Source: Roseomonas sp. AR75 (lineage in GTDB: Bacteria; Pseudomonadota; Alphaproteobacteria; Acetobacterales; Acetobacteraceae). From it: a stretch of 64,000 nt of DNA. The notes under the pieces were generated by a model. It had not been told where the DNA came from. It saw only the letters and a program-made list of their open reading frames with translations, and ran no database searches. A program made the translations under genes and the position numbers. The DNA is taken from the NCBI RefSeq assembly GCF_005222815.1, contig NZ_STGB01000001.1, positions 248,001-312,000 of the forward strand, read 5' to 3'. The first letter of the stretch is position 1. Every line of letters begins with the position of its first letter. This document shows positions 1-8,650 of the stretch, one piece after another.

Positions 1-1
1 G

Positions 2-328
2 GCGGATGCCGGCACGGTCTACGAGCTCGGCTTCATGCGGGCGCTTGGCAAACTGGTGCTCGGCTACAGCAATGTCGCGGCGGATTTCGTGCCACGCAAC
101 CTGGGCTTTCTGGGCCGATCCGCGCGGCGTGATGCGGAGGGCCGCTGGCGCGACGGGATGGACATGGCCGTCGAGGATTTCGGCCTGGCCGACAATTTGA
201 TGATCGATGGCGGCATCAAGGAGGCCGGCGGCATCTTCGTGCGCCGCGACGTGCCGGAGTCCGCCCGCTGGACCGATCTTGCAGCGTTCGAGACCTGCGT
301 CCGGACCCTGGCTGCGCTTTCCCGTTGA
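2..328 (+). CDS. Nucleoside 2-deoxyribosyltransferase family protein (3' part)
   Basis: The 5' end lies outside the window; 108 C-terminal residues are visible in frame 2, ending at a TGA. The stretch D-A-G-T-V-Y-E-L-G-F followed by R-A-L-G-K-L-V-L-G-Y matches the hallmark of nucleoside 2-deoxyribosyltransferases, where the Glu after the D-x-G-T segment is the nucleophile that forms the deoxyribosyl intermediate. Family members move deoxyribose between bases or hydrolyse nucleosides in the cytoplasm. A following segment, GLADNLMIDGGI, also fits this family. Substrate cannot be read from this fragment. The next gene starts about 50 bp on and is unrelated in function, so no operon role is claimed. 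Confidence 0.75.
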   Translation, partial: ADAGTVYELGFMRALGKLVLGYSNVAADFVPRNLGFLGRSARRDAEGRWRDGMDMAVEDFGLADNLMIDGGIKEAGGIFVRRDVPESARWTDLAAFETCVRTLAALSR

Positions 329-379
329 CGGCCGGTGGCCGGCCCGCCGAGACAGGCAGGGCAAAGCATCGGAGCAGGC

Positions 380-1111
380 ATGGCGGAGAAGGAAAGCCCG
401 GCGCGACTGCGTCGGCGTACGATCCTTGCGGCAACGGCACTGGCTGCCGCACCTGCACCCATGGCGGCGCAGGATGGCGCCGTGGACCTTTTGCTGGTGC
501 TGGCCGTGGACGCTTCCGGCTCCATCGATCCCGACGAGTTCACCCTTCAGCGGGAAGGGCTGGCGGAGGCGGTGTCCCACCCTGCCGTGCTGTCGGCCAT
601 CCGGTCTCGGCCGCGCGGCGCGATCGGCATCGCCATGGTCGAATGGGGGTCTCCGGGCGGCGCCGCCACGGTGGTGGAATGGCAGCGCGTGTCCGACCAA
701 GCGTCGGCCGAATCGGCAGCGCAGGCAATGCGGGACGCGCCGCGATCCCGGCAATCCTTCAACGCGATCGGCGATGCGCTGATGCATGCCGGGGCGCTGC
801 TGCAAGCGGCGCCGTGGCAGGCCGGGGAGCGCACGGTGGACGTCTCCGGCGATGGGCCGGACATACGCAGCCTGGTGCCCGCACCGGTGGCGCGCGACAC
901 GCTGGTGGCGCAGGGCGTAGTGGTGAACGGACTGGCCATCGAGGCCTCGTCCAGTTGGCGCGATGGCCGGCTATCCGCGCTGTACGAGCGTGACGTCATT
1001 GGCGGACCTGGCGCCTTCGTGGTGCGGGCCGAGGACCGGCGCGACTTCGCCCGCGCGATGCGCGCCAAGCTGATCCGCGAAGTGGCGGGGCGGAACAGCG
1101 GTTTCGGCTAG
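380..1111 (+). CDS. Exported DUF1194 / VWA-domain protein
   Basis: A 243-aa protein with a Tat-like N-terminus (twin or triple Arg near residue 10, then an Ala-rich hydrophobic stretch ending in MAAQ), so it is probably exported. The mature part begins with a von Willebrand A fold: LVLAVDASGSID carries the D-x-S-x-S metal-ion-dependent adhesion site. Length and the ending agree with the DUF1194 family, which is common in Alphaproteobacteria and has no proven role. The ATG at 380 is chosen over an in-frame start 45 bp upstream because the signal peptide then sits at the N-terminus. A hairpin follows the stop directly. Confidence 0.8.
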   Translation: MAEKESPARLRRRTILAATALAAAPAPMAAQDGAVDLLLVLAVDASGSIDPDEFTLQREGLAEAVSHPAVLSAIRSRPRGAIGIAMVEWGSPGGAATVVEWQRVSDQASAESAAQAMRDAPRSRQSFNAIGDALMHAGALLQAAPWQAGERTVDVSGDGPDIRSLVPAPVARDTLVAQGVVVNGLAIEASSSWRDGRLSALYERDVIGGPGAFVVRAEDRRDFARAMRAKLIREVAGRNSGFG

Positions 1112-1113
1112 AT

Positions 1114-1136
1114 GCTTGCCCAGGAATTGGGCAGGC
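1114..1136 (+). terminator. Hairpin after the DUF1194 gene
   Basis: Arms GCTTGCCCA and TGGGCAGGC (one G-T wobble) enclose a 5-nt loop three bases after the stop codon. No T-run follows, so this is a likely but unproved terminator or mRNA-end stabiliser. Confidence 0.5.
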
Positions 1137-1254
1137 AGGCCAGCCTAACGGCATCGTCGGACCGCGCTTGGCATCTGCGAAGCGTCTCGCCCCTTCCCAC
1201 CGGCGCGGGTTTTTGCGAAACCCGAAGGAACGACGGGGAAGGTGCACGCCTGAG

Positions 1255-2778
1255 GTGAACCAGATCGGCACGAACGAACCCGCCCGCGCCTTCGACGAGA
1301 TGCAGGACGCATCCGGCGTACGCGCTGCCTATGCCGGCATTGCCGGCTGGATCGCCAAGCATGGCGTGGCGGCGCTGGCGTCCAAGCGCACCGAGGCGGA
1401 GGCGTTGTTCCGCCGCGTCGGCATCACCTTTGCCGTCTACGGCGAGGGCGGCGACCCGGAGCGGCTGATCCCCTTCGACGTGATCCCGCGCATCCTGGCG
1501 CGCAGCGAATGGGACAGGCTTTCCCTCGGACTGACGCAGCGCGTGAAGGCGCTGAACGCCTTTATCGCCGACATCTACGCAGCGCAGGAGATCGTCAAGG
1601 CCGGCCGCGTGCCTGCGGCCCTGATCACCGAGAACGAGGCCTTTTGCCGCCCCATGATCGGCGTGGCGCCGCCGGCCGGCGTCTATTGCCACATCTCCGG
1701 GATCGACCTGGTGCGCACCGATGCCGACGAGTTCTACGTGCTGGAAGACAATTGCCGCACGCCTTCCGGCGTCTCCTACATGCTGGAGAACCGCGAGGCG
1801 ATGCTGCGGCTGTTCCCGGCGCTCTGCTCCGATCACCGCCTGGCGCCCGTCGGCCACTACCCCGAGGAGCTGCTGGAGACGCTGAAGGAGGCCGCGCCGC
1901 CGAACTGCAAGGGGCCGCCCTGCGTCGCGGTGCTGACGCCCGGGCATTTCAACAGCGCCTATTACGAGCACTGCTTCCTGGCCGACGAGATGGGCGTCGA
2001 GGTGGTGGAGGGCGCCGACCTTTTCGTCGAGGACGACGTGGTCTACATGCGCACCACCGCCGGGCCGAAGCGGGTGGACGTGCTGTACCGGCGCGTGGAT
2101 GACGAATATCTCGATCCCAAGGTGTTCAAGCCGGAGAGCATGCTCGGCGTGCCCGGCATCTTCGGCGCCTACAAGGCGGGCAATGTCACCCTGGCGAATG
2201 CGCCGGGTGCGGGCATCGCGGACGACAAGGCAATCTATCCCTTCGTGCCGGAGATGATCCGCTTCTACCTCGGCGAAGAGCCGAAGCTGCAGAACGTGCC
2301 GACCTTTCTCTGCGAGCGCGAGGAGGACCGGGCCTATGTGCTGGCCAACCTCTCGAAGCTGGTGGTGAAGCTGGCGCGCGGCTCGGGCGGCTACGGCATG
2401 CTGGTGGGGCCGCACAGCACGACGGAGCAGCAGGCGGAATTCGCCGCCCGCATCCGCGCGAAGCCGCAGGACTATATCGCCCAGCCGACGCTGGCGCTGT
2501 CCACCGTGCCGACGCTGGCGGAGAAGGGAATAGCGCCGCGGCATGTCGACCTGCGCCCCTATGTGCTGATGGGCAAGGAGGTGCGCATCGTACCGGGTGG
2601 CCTGACGCGTGTGGCGCTGCGGGAGGGATCGCTGGTGGTCAATTCGTCGCAGGGCGGCGGCACCAAGGACACCTGGGTCGTGGAGGATGGGCCAGCCTTC
2701 GGCGAGCAGTCGCAGTCGCAATCGCAATCGCAGTCGCAATCCCCGGGCCAGTCCCAGTCCCAACGCCAGGGCAGCTGA
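1255..2778 (+). CDS. Circularly permuted ATP-grasp protein
   Basis: A member of the circularly permuted ATP-grasp type 2 family (formerly DUF404/DUF407), about 507 aa from GTG 1255. An in-frame ATG at 1168 would add 29 residues that look unlike the family; from 1255 the protein quickly reaches AFDEMQDASG, the usual beginning. Recognisable blocks include EDNCRTPSGVSYMLENRE, the late SGGYGMLVGP nucleotide-binding stretch and VVNSSQGGGTKDTW near the end. The family is predicted to ligate a carboxylate to an amine and is often encoded with alpha-E and transglutaminase-like genes; here the alpha-E gene follows by 5 bp, but no transglutaminase is present. The C-terminus carries an unusual Ser-Gln repeat. 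The chemical product is unknown. Confidence 0.85.
   Translation: MNQIGTNEPARAFDEMQDASGVRAAYAGIAGWIAKHGVAALASKRTEAEALFRRVGITFAVYGEGGDPERLIPFDVIPRILARSEWDRLSLGLTQRVKALNAFIADIYAAQEIVKAGRVPAALITENEAFCRPMIGVAPPAGVYCHISGIDLVRTDADEFYVLEDNCRTPSGVSYMLENREAMLRLFPALCSDHRLAPVGHYPEELLETLKEAAPPNCKGPPCVAVLTPGHFNSAYYEHCFLADEMGVEVVEGADLFVEDDVVYMRTTAGPKRVDVLYRRVDDEYLDPKVFKPESMLGVPGIFGAYKAGNVTLANAPGAGIADDKAIYPFVPEMIRFYLGEEPKLQNVPTFLCEREEDRAYVLANLSKLVVKLARGSGGYGMLVGPHSTTEQQAEFAARIRAKPQDYIAQPTLALSTVPTLAEKGIAPRHVDLRPYVLMGKEVRIVPGGLTRVALREGSLVVNSSQGGGTKDTWVVEDGPAFGEQSQSQSQSQSQSPGQSQSQRQGS
2707..2763 (+). repeat. Hexanucleotide Ser-Gln repeat in the ATP-grasp gene
   Basis: About nine tandem CAR-TCN units, interrupted once by CCCGGG, encode an alternating Gln/Ser tail at the very C-terminus of the ATP-grasp protein. 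It is a simple repeat capable of slippage. Confidence 0.9.
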
Positions 2779-2783
2779 CCCCG

Positions 2784-3725
2784 ATGCTCTCCCGCACTGC
2801 TGACAGCCTCTTCTGGATGGGCCGCTACATCGAGCGGGCCGGCAACATCGCCCGCGGCATGCAGGTGGCGCTGCGCATGTCGGGCCTGGCCGGCAGCCTG
2901 GGCGGCGTCCATGACGAATGGCGGAACCTGCTGGTCGCCGCCGGCGCCGAGCCGGGCTTCAAAGCCGCAGGCAGGCCGCTGAAGCCGGAATCAGTGATCG
3001 GCTGGCTCGCGCTGGACAACGACAATCCGTCCTCGATCGCCAACTGTATCGAAGCGGCGCGCGGCAATGGGCGTGCGGTGCGAACCGCGCTTACCGTGGA
3101 CATGTGGGAGGCCCTGAACGACACTTGGCGGGAGATGCGCGCCCGCTCCGGCTCCGCGGCCGACGCCGATGCGCTGCCGGGCTTCCTCGACTGGGTACGC
3201 GCGCGCACCCTGCATTTCAACGGTGCTGCTGCGGACACGATGCTGCGCGACGAGGGCTGGCTGTTCGTGCATCTCGGCGTGATGCTCGAGCGTGCCGACA
3301 ACACCGCCCGCCTGCTGGACGCCAAGCATCGTGCCCTGAGCGGCCCGAATGCCGAAGGCGCCCTCGCATACGCGGAATGGCAGGCGCTGTTGCGCTCGGT
3401 CTCCGCGCTGCGCTCCTTCCAGTGGCTGTATCATACCCGGCTGCAGCCGAACCTGATCGTCGAACTCATGCTGTTCCGTCCGGAACTGCCGCGATCCTTG
3501 ATCGCCTGCCATCGCCGCGTGCTGCACGCGCTGGAAGGCGTCGCGGACCGCACGGGGGGCCGCCGGGGCGATCCGCAGCGCATTGCGGCGGAGATCAACG
3601 ACGCGCTGGCGAAGGGCCGGGTCGAGGACATCCTCTCGCGCGGGTTGCACGATTGGCTCACCGCGCAGATCGACCGCAACATCGAACTCGGCAACGCGAT
3701 CCAGACGCTCTACCTGAACGGCTGA
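2784..3725 (+). CDS. Alpha-E domain protein (DUF403)
   Basis: 313 aa, starting MLSRTADSLFWMGRYIERA, the signature N-terminus of the alpha-E family (alpha-helical, rich in conserved Glu). It continues with the family's R-x-L-H-x-F-N-G and FQWLYHTRLQP blocks. It lies 5 bp after the ATP-grasp gene, the usual pairing, so both are presumably co-transcribed and act in one unknown peptide-ligation-like pathway. No signal peptide or membrane segment is visible. The gene ends 30 bp before a convergent gene. Function is known only by association. Confidence 0.85.
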   Translation: MLSRTADSLFWMGRYIERAGNIARGMQVALRMSGLAGSLGGVHDEWRNLLVAAGAEPGFKAAGRPLKPESVIGWLALDNDNPSSIANCIEAARGNGRAVRTALTVDMWEALNDTWREMRARSGSAADADALPGFLDWVRARTLHFNGAAADTMLRDEGWLFVHLGVMLERADNTARLLDAKHRALSGPNAEGALAYAEWQALLRSVSALRSFQWLYHTRLQPNLIVELMLFRPELPRSLIACHRRVLHALEGVADRTGGRRGDPQRIAAEINDALAKGRVEDILSRGLHDWLTAQIDRNIELGNAIQTLYLNG

Positions 3726-3754
3726 GGTCGGCCACCGCCAGCCAGGATCCGTCC

Positions 3755-5161
3755 CTATTCCAGCACCTCGGCCGGCGCGTCGTAATCCGTCTCATACAGG
3801 TGTATGCTCTGCGACGTGCCGGGCTTCCAGGCCGGATCATCCCAGGCGGCCATCTTGCCGGGGTTGAGCAGGCCCTTCGGGTCGGTCAGGCGCTTGAAGT
3901 CGAGCTGATCCTGGTCCACCCGCTTCATGCCGCCATCCTCGAGCGTGAAGGTGTGCGGGTTGAAGATCGGCGCGCCGGCTTCCTCGTGCAGGCGGATGAT
4001 CTCTGCCAGGCGTTCCTCCGTAGTGAAGCGGACGATCTGCAGGCCGAACGCGCAGACCGTGCCGCCGAAGCGCACGAACTCCAGGTGCAGCAGCACCTCC
4101 TCGCCGAATGTCTTCTCCAGCTTCGCGATCAGCTCCAGGTGGTTCGGCGCGGGGAACAGCGTCTGAAGATAGGTGATGCCCTTGTCCGTCTTCAGCACCT
4201 GCAGCGTGGTGTGGTTCCATGAATGCTCGTAGAGCGGCACCTCGGCGGCCTCGCTCGGCTCGCGCAGGATCTCGGCACCGCCATGCGAGGCGATGAGCGA
4301 GGGCAGCAGGTCGAGGAAGGGTGGCGCCACCATCAGGCACGCCACCGAATGCCCCGGCGGCACCTTCCTGCCCCAGGTCTTGAAATGGAGCTGCGGCAGG
4401 GGCGCTGGAACGACGCAGGCGAGCTTCTTCGCCACGCCATCCATCCGCGTGAAGCTGTCTGCGAAGCGCGCGGCGCCCATCAGCGTGGGGAAGGCGACGA
4501 CCACGTCCACCCAGTCCCATGCGGGCGCCACCGGCATCTCGAGCTCGGTGATGACGCCGTTGGTGCCGTAGGCGTGGTTGGCCTTGTTGATGTCGGGCCC
4601 GCGCAGTTCCAGCGCGCGCGGCTCGGCCTCCATGGTCAGCACCTTGAGCCCGAGGATGTTGCCCGGCTCCCGCAGGATGCCCCAGGTCGTGCTGCCGATG
4701 CCGGAGGAGCCGCCGGCGATGAAGCCGCCGAGCGTCGCGGTGCGCTTCGTGGAGGGGTGGAAACGCAGCTCCCCGCCGATCTCGCGTTTCAGATGGGCGT
4801 CGAGGTCCATCAGCTTGATGCCGGCCTCCGCGCGGACCACGCCGGGCTTCGTCCAGACGACGCGATTGAACCCGGTCATCTCGAGCACGATGCCGCCGCG
4901 CAGCGGCATCGCCTGGCCATAATTGCCCGTGCCCGCGCCGCGCACCGTCACCGGTACATCATGCGCATGGGCCGCGGCCAGCACGGCGCGAAGCTCTGCC
5001 TCGTCGCGCGGCGCGACCAGTGCCTCGCCCGTCACCTTGTTGAGCTGTCGCTTGAGCACGGGCGAATACCAGAAGAAGTCGCGCGACTTCTGCCGCACCA
5101 GCGCCGGATCAGTCGTCCAGGCGAGGCCGGGAAGCGCCTGCGTCACGGCGGCCACGGTCAT
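3755..5161 (-). CDS. FAD-binding oxidase, second of tandem pair
   Basis: 468 aa, PCMH-type FAD-binding oxidoreductase of the GlcD/D-lactate dehydrogenase group. The N-terminal FAD domain shows PVTVRGAGTGNYGQAMPLRG and the later G-x-x-x-G-S-S-G-I-G; the end has the family's RLTDPKGLLNPGKM. Such enzymes oxidise a 2-hydroxy acid or similar alcohol. The ATG at 5161 overlaps the stop of the preceding paralogue by 4 bp (ATGA), so the two are translationally coupled and may form a heteromer. The upstream part of the open frame in the paralogue is not coding. The substrate is not readable. Confidence 0.85.
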   Translation of the reverse strand: MTVAAVTQALPGLAWTTDPALVRQKSRDFFWYSPVLKRQLNKVTGEALVAPRDEAELRAVLAAAHAHDVPVTVRGAGTGNYGQAMPLRGGIVLEMTGFNRVVWTKPGVVRAEAGIKLMDLDAHLKREIGGELRFHPSTKRTATLGGFIAGGSSGIGSTTWGILREPGNILGLKVLTMEAEPRALELRGPDINKANHAYGTNGVITELEMPVAPAWDWVDVVVAFPTLMGAARFADSFTRMDGVAKKLACVVPAPLPQLHFKTWGRKVPPGHSVACLMVAPPFLDLLPSLIASHGGAEILREPSEAAEVPLYEHSWNHTTLQVLKTDKGITYLQTLFPAPNHLELIAKLEKTFGEEVLLHLEFVRFGGTVCAFGLQIVRFTTEERLAEIIRLHEEAGAPIFNPHTFTLEDGGMKRVDQDQLDFKRLTDPKGLLNPGKMAAWDDPAWKPGTSQSIHLYETDYDAPAEVLE

Positions 5162-6516
5162 GCGGTGGTCTCCAGCGGGGAAAAGTCGCGCATCTTGCCG
5201 GGATTCAGCAGGCCAAGCGGATCGGCCATCCGCTTGAAGCCGAGTTGGTCTCCCGGGACGCGGCGGTAGTTGCTGCCTTCCTCGATCGTGAGGACATGGG
5301 GGTTGGCGATGCCGATGCCCTCCGCCTCGAAGGCGGCGATGATCTCGTAGAGTCGTTCCTGCGTCGTCCACCGCAGCACGGGCAGCGCGGACATCGTGGT
5401 CCGGCCGCCGAAGCGCACGCATTCCGTGTGCATCCAGACCTCGTCGCGGAAGCGGATACGCACCGCCTCGCACGCTTTCAGCGTGTCCTCGAAGGGAAAG
5501 CGGCATTGCAGGTAGGTCACGCCGCGGTCCCTCTTCAGCACCTGCAGCGTCGTGTGGTTCCAGCAGTATTCGTAGAAGGGCGTTGCTTCGGCATCGCGTT
5601 CCGCCTGCACCGCATCCTGCTCGGCCACGATCCGCCCGCCATGGTCGGCGGCGAGCTCCTTCAGCGCGCCGAGCGCGGCCGGTGCGACCATGACCAGTGC
5701 CAGCGCGTTGCCGGCGGGGACCGCTTCGGCCAGGCCCTTGAAATACGGCGGCAACTGGCTGTCGAAGACGCCGCACATCTTCTTCGGGATGCCGTCTGAG
5801 AAAGCGAGTTCCAGTGCGAATCGGCTGGCCGGCACGAAGTCGTCGAAGGCGATCGCCACGTCACGCCAGGCTTGCGCCGGCGTCAGCGGCACCTTGATGC
5901 GCGTCATCACGCCGGTCGTGCCATACGTCCGGTTGACCGGGTTCGCCGCGACGCCCTCCAGGTCCAGGATGCGCGGCGGGTCCTGCATGGTGGCCACGCG
6001 CGCGCCGTAGAAATTGCCGCGCTCGCGCATCGTGCCATGTGCGATGCCGCCGACGCCCGCGCCGCCGCCGGCGACGAAGCCGCCGATCGTCGCGGTGCGC
6101 TTGGTGGAGGGCCAGAGCTTCAACTCCCACCCCTGCTCGCGACACCAGAGGTCGAGGTCGATCATCTTCGCCCCCGCCTCCACCTCCACCACGCCATCGA
6201 CCAGCGCGATGGGTGACGCCATCGCCGTCATGTCGAGCAGCACGCCGCCTTCCAACGGCACGCACTGCCCGTAATTCCCGGTCGCGCCGCCGCGCACCGT
6301 CACGGGAACACGCCGGGCGCGGCAGGCGGTGAGGATGCGCAGTACCTCCGACTCGTTCTTCGGCCGCGCCAGCAGTTCCGCGGCCTTGCCGTCCAGCCGC
6401 TTCTTCAGAATCGGGCTGTACCAGTAGAAGTCACGGCTCTTCAACCGCAACAGCGCGCGGTCATCCGACAGGTCGATGCCCGACAGTTCGGCGGAGAGTG
6501 CCGCGATGTCAGGCAT
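5158..6516 (-). CDS. FAD-binding oxidase, first of tandem pair
   Basis: 452 aa and clearly paralogous to the next gene: both share K-S-R-D-F-(Y/F)-W-Y-S-P near residue 30, PVTVRGGATGNYGQ as FAD-binding loop, YEYCWNHTTLQVLK in the middle, and LLNPGKM near the end. It belongs to the FAD/PCMH oxidase superfamily. The chosen ATG (6516) overlaps the end of the creatininase gene by 8 bp and lies 16 codons inside the longest frame. The three-gene order amidohydrolase-oxidase-oxidase suggests breakdown of a cyclic amide to a hydroxy acid that is then oxidised; that is inference. Confidence 0.85.
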   Translation of the reverse strand: MPDIAALSAELSGIDLSDDRALLRLKSRDFYWYSPILKKRLDGKAAELLARPKNESEVLRILTACRARRVPVTVRGGATGNYGQCVPLEGGVLLDMTAMASPIALVDGVVEVEAGAKMIDLDLWCREQGWELKLWPSTKRTATIGGFVAGGGAGVGGIAHGTMRERGNFYGARVATMQDPPRILDLEGVAANPVNRTYGTTGVMTRIKVPLTPAQAWRDVAIAFDDFVPASRFALELAFSDGIPKKMCGVFDSQLPPYFKGLAEAVPAGNALALVMVAPAALGALKELAADHGGRIVAEQDAVQAERDAEATPFYEYCWNHTTLQVLKRDRGVTYLQCRFPFEDTLKACEAVRIRFRDEVWMHTECVRFGGRTTMSALPVLRWTTQERLYEIIAAFEAEGIGIANPHVLTIEEGSNYRRVPGDQLGFKRMADPLGLLNPGKMRDFSPLETTA

Positions 6517-7333
6517 TCGGATCGGGCTCGTTGGCGAGCCACGCCTCCACGTCGAAGGTGGCAACCTCGGACCAAAGAGCAGCCATCTTCCCCGCCGCGA
6601 AGTCCAGGATCTCCTCGCCCTGCGCGGCGGTCGCAGCGGATGCGTCGCCGACGGCGCCAGCGGGGTTCAGATCCTGTGCCTGCCAGGCGAGGGGTGCGCC
6701 GGCCGCCGGCGACACGCGCGGGGCAATGTTGCTCGCGCCCTGCCAACGGCTGACGAAGTTGCGGGCATGCTCCATCCGCACGAGGTCAGGGCGGAGCGCC
6801 AGCAGGACAGAGGTCTCGTCGCGGCCGGCATGGATCCCATAGGTGCTCTCCACGGGATCTCGCTGCGATTCCGGCTTTCCCATGCGAGCCCACATGGCGT
6901 TTACCACGAAAATCCCATGCAGGATCCGCAGCTTGCGGGCGGCGATGTCGAGCACCGAGACATTTCCGCCGTGGCTGTTGACGATCACCAACCGCTTCAC
7001 CCCGGCACGGGCGACGCTGGCGCCGATATCCGCGACGAGCGTGAGCAGCGTCTCCGGCGTGGTGGTGAGTGTGCCCGGGAATCGCAGATGCTCGACGGAA
7101 TTGCCGACGCATTGCGTGGGCAGGACCAGCACGGGTACCTCGGCCGGCAGCACCGACAGCGTGCGGGCGACGACGCCCTGGTTGATGGTGGTGTCCACCG
7201 AGACCGGCAGATGCGGGCCGTGCTGCTCGATGCTCGCCACGGGCAGCACGGCGACCGTGTTGGCCGGAAGGTTGCGGAAGGCGGGCCAGGGCAGGTCCTG
7301 CCAGAAGCGGGTGGGAAGCGGAGCCATGCGCAC
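6509..7333 (-). CDS. Creatininase family amidohydrolase
   Basis: 274 aa. The creatininase fold is recognisable by PVASIEQHGPHLPVSVDT (metal-binding Glu, His and Asp), VNSHGGN in the middle and YGIHAGRDETS. The family hydrolyses cyclic amides such as creatinine or acts in deformylation of pterin-like substrates, using two metal ions. It begins MRMAPLP; a Met two codons later is an alternative start. It is the first gene of an overlapping trio with two FAD oxidases and is divergent from a Rieske oxygenase. No export signal. The exact substrate is unknown; creatinine is not implied. Confidence 0.85.
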   Translation of the reverse strand: MRMAPLPTRFWQDLPWPAFRNLPANTVAVLPVASIEQHGPHLPVSVDTTINQGVVARTLSVLPAEVPVLVLPTQCVGNSVEHLRFPGTLTTTPETLLTLVADIGASVARAGVKRLVIVNSHGGNVSVLDIAARKLRILHGIFVVNAMWARMGKPESQRDPVESTYGIHAGRDETSVLLALRPDLVRMEHARNFVSRWQGASNIAPRVSPAAGAPLAWQAQDLNPAGAVGDASAATAAQGEEILDFAAGKMAALWSEVATFDVEAWLANEPDPNA

Positions 7334-7415
7334 CTCTTGGGTGTTGTCCCGTGCCGGGCGTGTCCTGTGGTGATATCCGAGCCTGCGGCGCCGGGCGAGG
7401 GTCCCGGCCTGGCCT

Positions 7416-7429
7416 GAACATTGCTGTTC
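7416..7429. promoter_or_regulatory. Dyad in divergent intergenic region
   Basis: GAACA-TTGC-TGTTC, a perfect 5-bp inverted repeat, lies in the 245-bp region between the creatininase and Rieske genes. Position suits an operator, but a dyad this short can occur by chance. Confidence 0.25.
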
Positions 7430-7508
7430 CGACCATCACCGCCCGGCCGATAGGCAGGCTGCCATTCTGCGCGGCAGAGTCGCGTCGGCCGGCGCTCGTG
7501 ACAGCATC

Positions 7509-7536
7509 TTTGCGCTGGTCTGTCGCTTGCTAGCCT
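7509..7536 (+). promoter_or_regulatory. Candidate promoter of Rieske gene
   Basis: TTTGCG (overlapping TTGCGC) and TAGCCT separated by 15-16 bp, about 43 bp before the ATG. A similar TTGCGC/TAGCCT pair precedes the minus-strand ABC ATPase gene, which supports it modestly. Confidence 0.35.
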
Positions 7537-7578
7537 GGAGCCGGACGAGGCTTGCCGATCTGGAGGGGGCAGGACGCA

Positions 7579-8595
7579 ATGCTGCAGACCGCGACACCCA
7601 TGCTGCGCCGTTTCTGGTATCCGGTGATCCCTCTGGCGCATCTCGCCGATGGCCCGAAGCCCTTCACGCTGCTGGGCCAGAACCTGGTCCTCTGGGTGGA
7701 TGGCGAGGGCAAGCCGGTCGCCATGGATGATCGCTGTTGCCATCGCACCGCGAAGCTCTCCAAGGGCTTCTACAGCAACGGCTGGCTGGCCTGCGGTTAT
7801 CACGGCTGGGAGTTCGGCCCGGACGGGCGCGTGATGCGCGTGCCGCAGCGGCCCGTGGACAAGCAGGGCGCAACCAACATGCGGGTGCCGTCGTATCGTG
7901 CTGCGGCGCGCTACGGCTACGTCTGGGTAGCGCTGGACAATCCGCTGTTCGACATTCCCGATTTCGAGGAGGAGGCCGAGGGCTTCCGTCGCATCGACGA
8001 GTTCTACGAGGTCTGGAACTGCGCCGGCCTGCGCGTGATGGAGAACAGCTTCGACAACGCGCACTTCGCCTTCGTCCATCGCGCGAGCTTCGGCGATCAG
8101 GGTCATCCCGAACCGGCGCGCTCGGACCTCGAGGAATTCGCGGACGGGTTCCTGTTCGTCACGGACGTCCCGGTTCGCAATCCGGAGATCCAGAAGCGGG
8201 TGCTGAACATGGAGAGCGACACCACGGTGCGCTACATGCGCGGTCGGTGGTACATGCCCTTCCTGCGCAAGCTGCGCATCCGCTACCCCAACGGGCTGAG
8301 CCATTCCATCATCACAGCCGCGACGCCGATCGACGACCGGTCCTGCCAGATCGTGCAGTTCGTCTACCGCAACGACACCGAGGCGGATGCGAAGGCCGAG
8401 GACATCATCGCCTTCGACCGCCTGGTGACGGAGGAAGACCGGGACATCCTGGAAAGCACCGACTGGGACGTGCCGCTCGACCAGGCCGGAGTGGAGATGA
8501 ACATGCCGAGCGACCGCCCCGGCGTGATGATGCGCCGCATGCTGCTGAACCTGCTGCGCGAGCAGGAAACGGCGGGAAAGGCCGCCGCCGAGTAG
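7579..8595 (+). CDS. Rieske [2Fe-2S] aromatic-ring-hydroxylating oxygenase, alpha subunit
   Basis: 338 aa. The N-terminal Rieske domain has C53-C-H55 and C72-G-Y-H75 as cluster ligands. The catalytic domain has the mononuclear iron motif D-N-A-H-F-A-F-V-H at about residues 159-167. This matches VanA/phthalate-type oxygenases that need a separate reductase; none is encoded next to it. ATG 7579 is chosen because GGAGGGGG lies about 10 bp upstream; an in-frame ATG 27 bp earlier lacks such a site. The gene stands alone, divergent from the creatininase operon, and ends at a strong hairpin. It probably hydroxylates or demethylates an aromatic or cyclic substrate. Confidence 0.88.
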   Translation: MLQTATPMLRRFWYPVIPLAHLADGPKPFTLLGQNLVLWVDGEGKPVAMDDRCCHRTAKLSKGFYSNGWLACGYHGWEFGPDGRVMRVPQRPVDKQGATNMRVPSYRAAARYGYVWVALDNPLFDIPDFEEEAEGFRRIDEFYEVWNCAGLRVMENSFDNAHFAFVHRASFGDQGHPEPARSDLEEFADGFLFVTDVPVRNPEIQKRVLNMESDTTVRYMRGRWYMPFLRKLRIRYPNGLSHSIITAATPIDDRSCQIVQFVYRNDTEADAKAEDIIAFDRLVTEEDRDILESTDWDVPLDQAGVEMNMPSDRPGVMMRRMLLNLLREQETAGKAAAE

Positions 8596-8604
8596 GGGAT
8601 CCTC

Positions 8605-8637
8605 GTCTCCCTCCCCCGCGATGTGGGGGAGGGAGAC
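8605..8637. terminator. Bidirectional terminator
   Basis: A perfect 13-bp inverted repeat (left arm GTCTCCCTCCCCC, 7-nt loop) sits exactly between the convergent Rieske and aldehyde dehydrogenase genes. No T-run, as is usual in GC-rich genomes, so the stem itself is the evidence. Confidence 0.8.
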
Positions 8638-8650
8638 CGTGGGCCGGGCC

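Noticed and set aside
1108..2763. Minus-strand open frame of 551 codons opposite the ATP-grasp gene
   Set aside because: Composition is the Arg/His/Gln-rich, low-complexity type of a reverse shadow; the plus strand has clear family motifs and a conserved partner gene.
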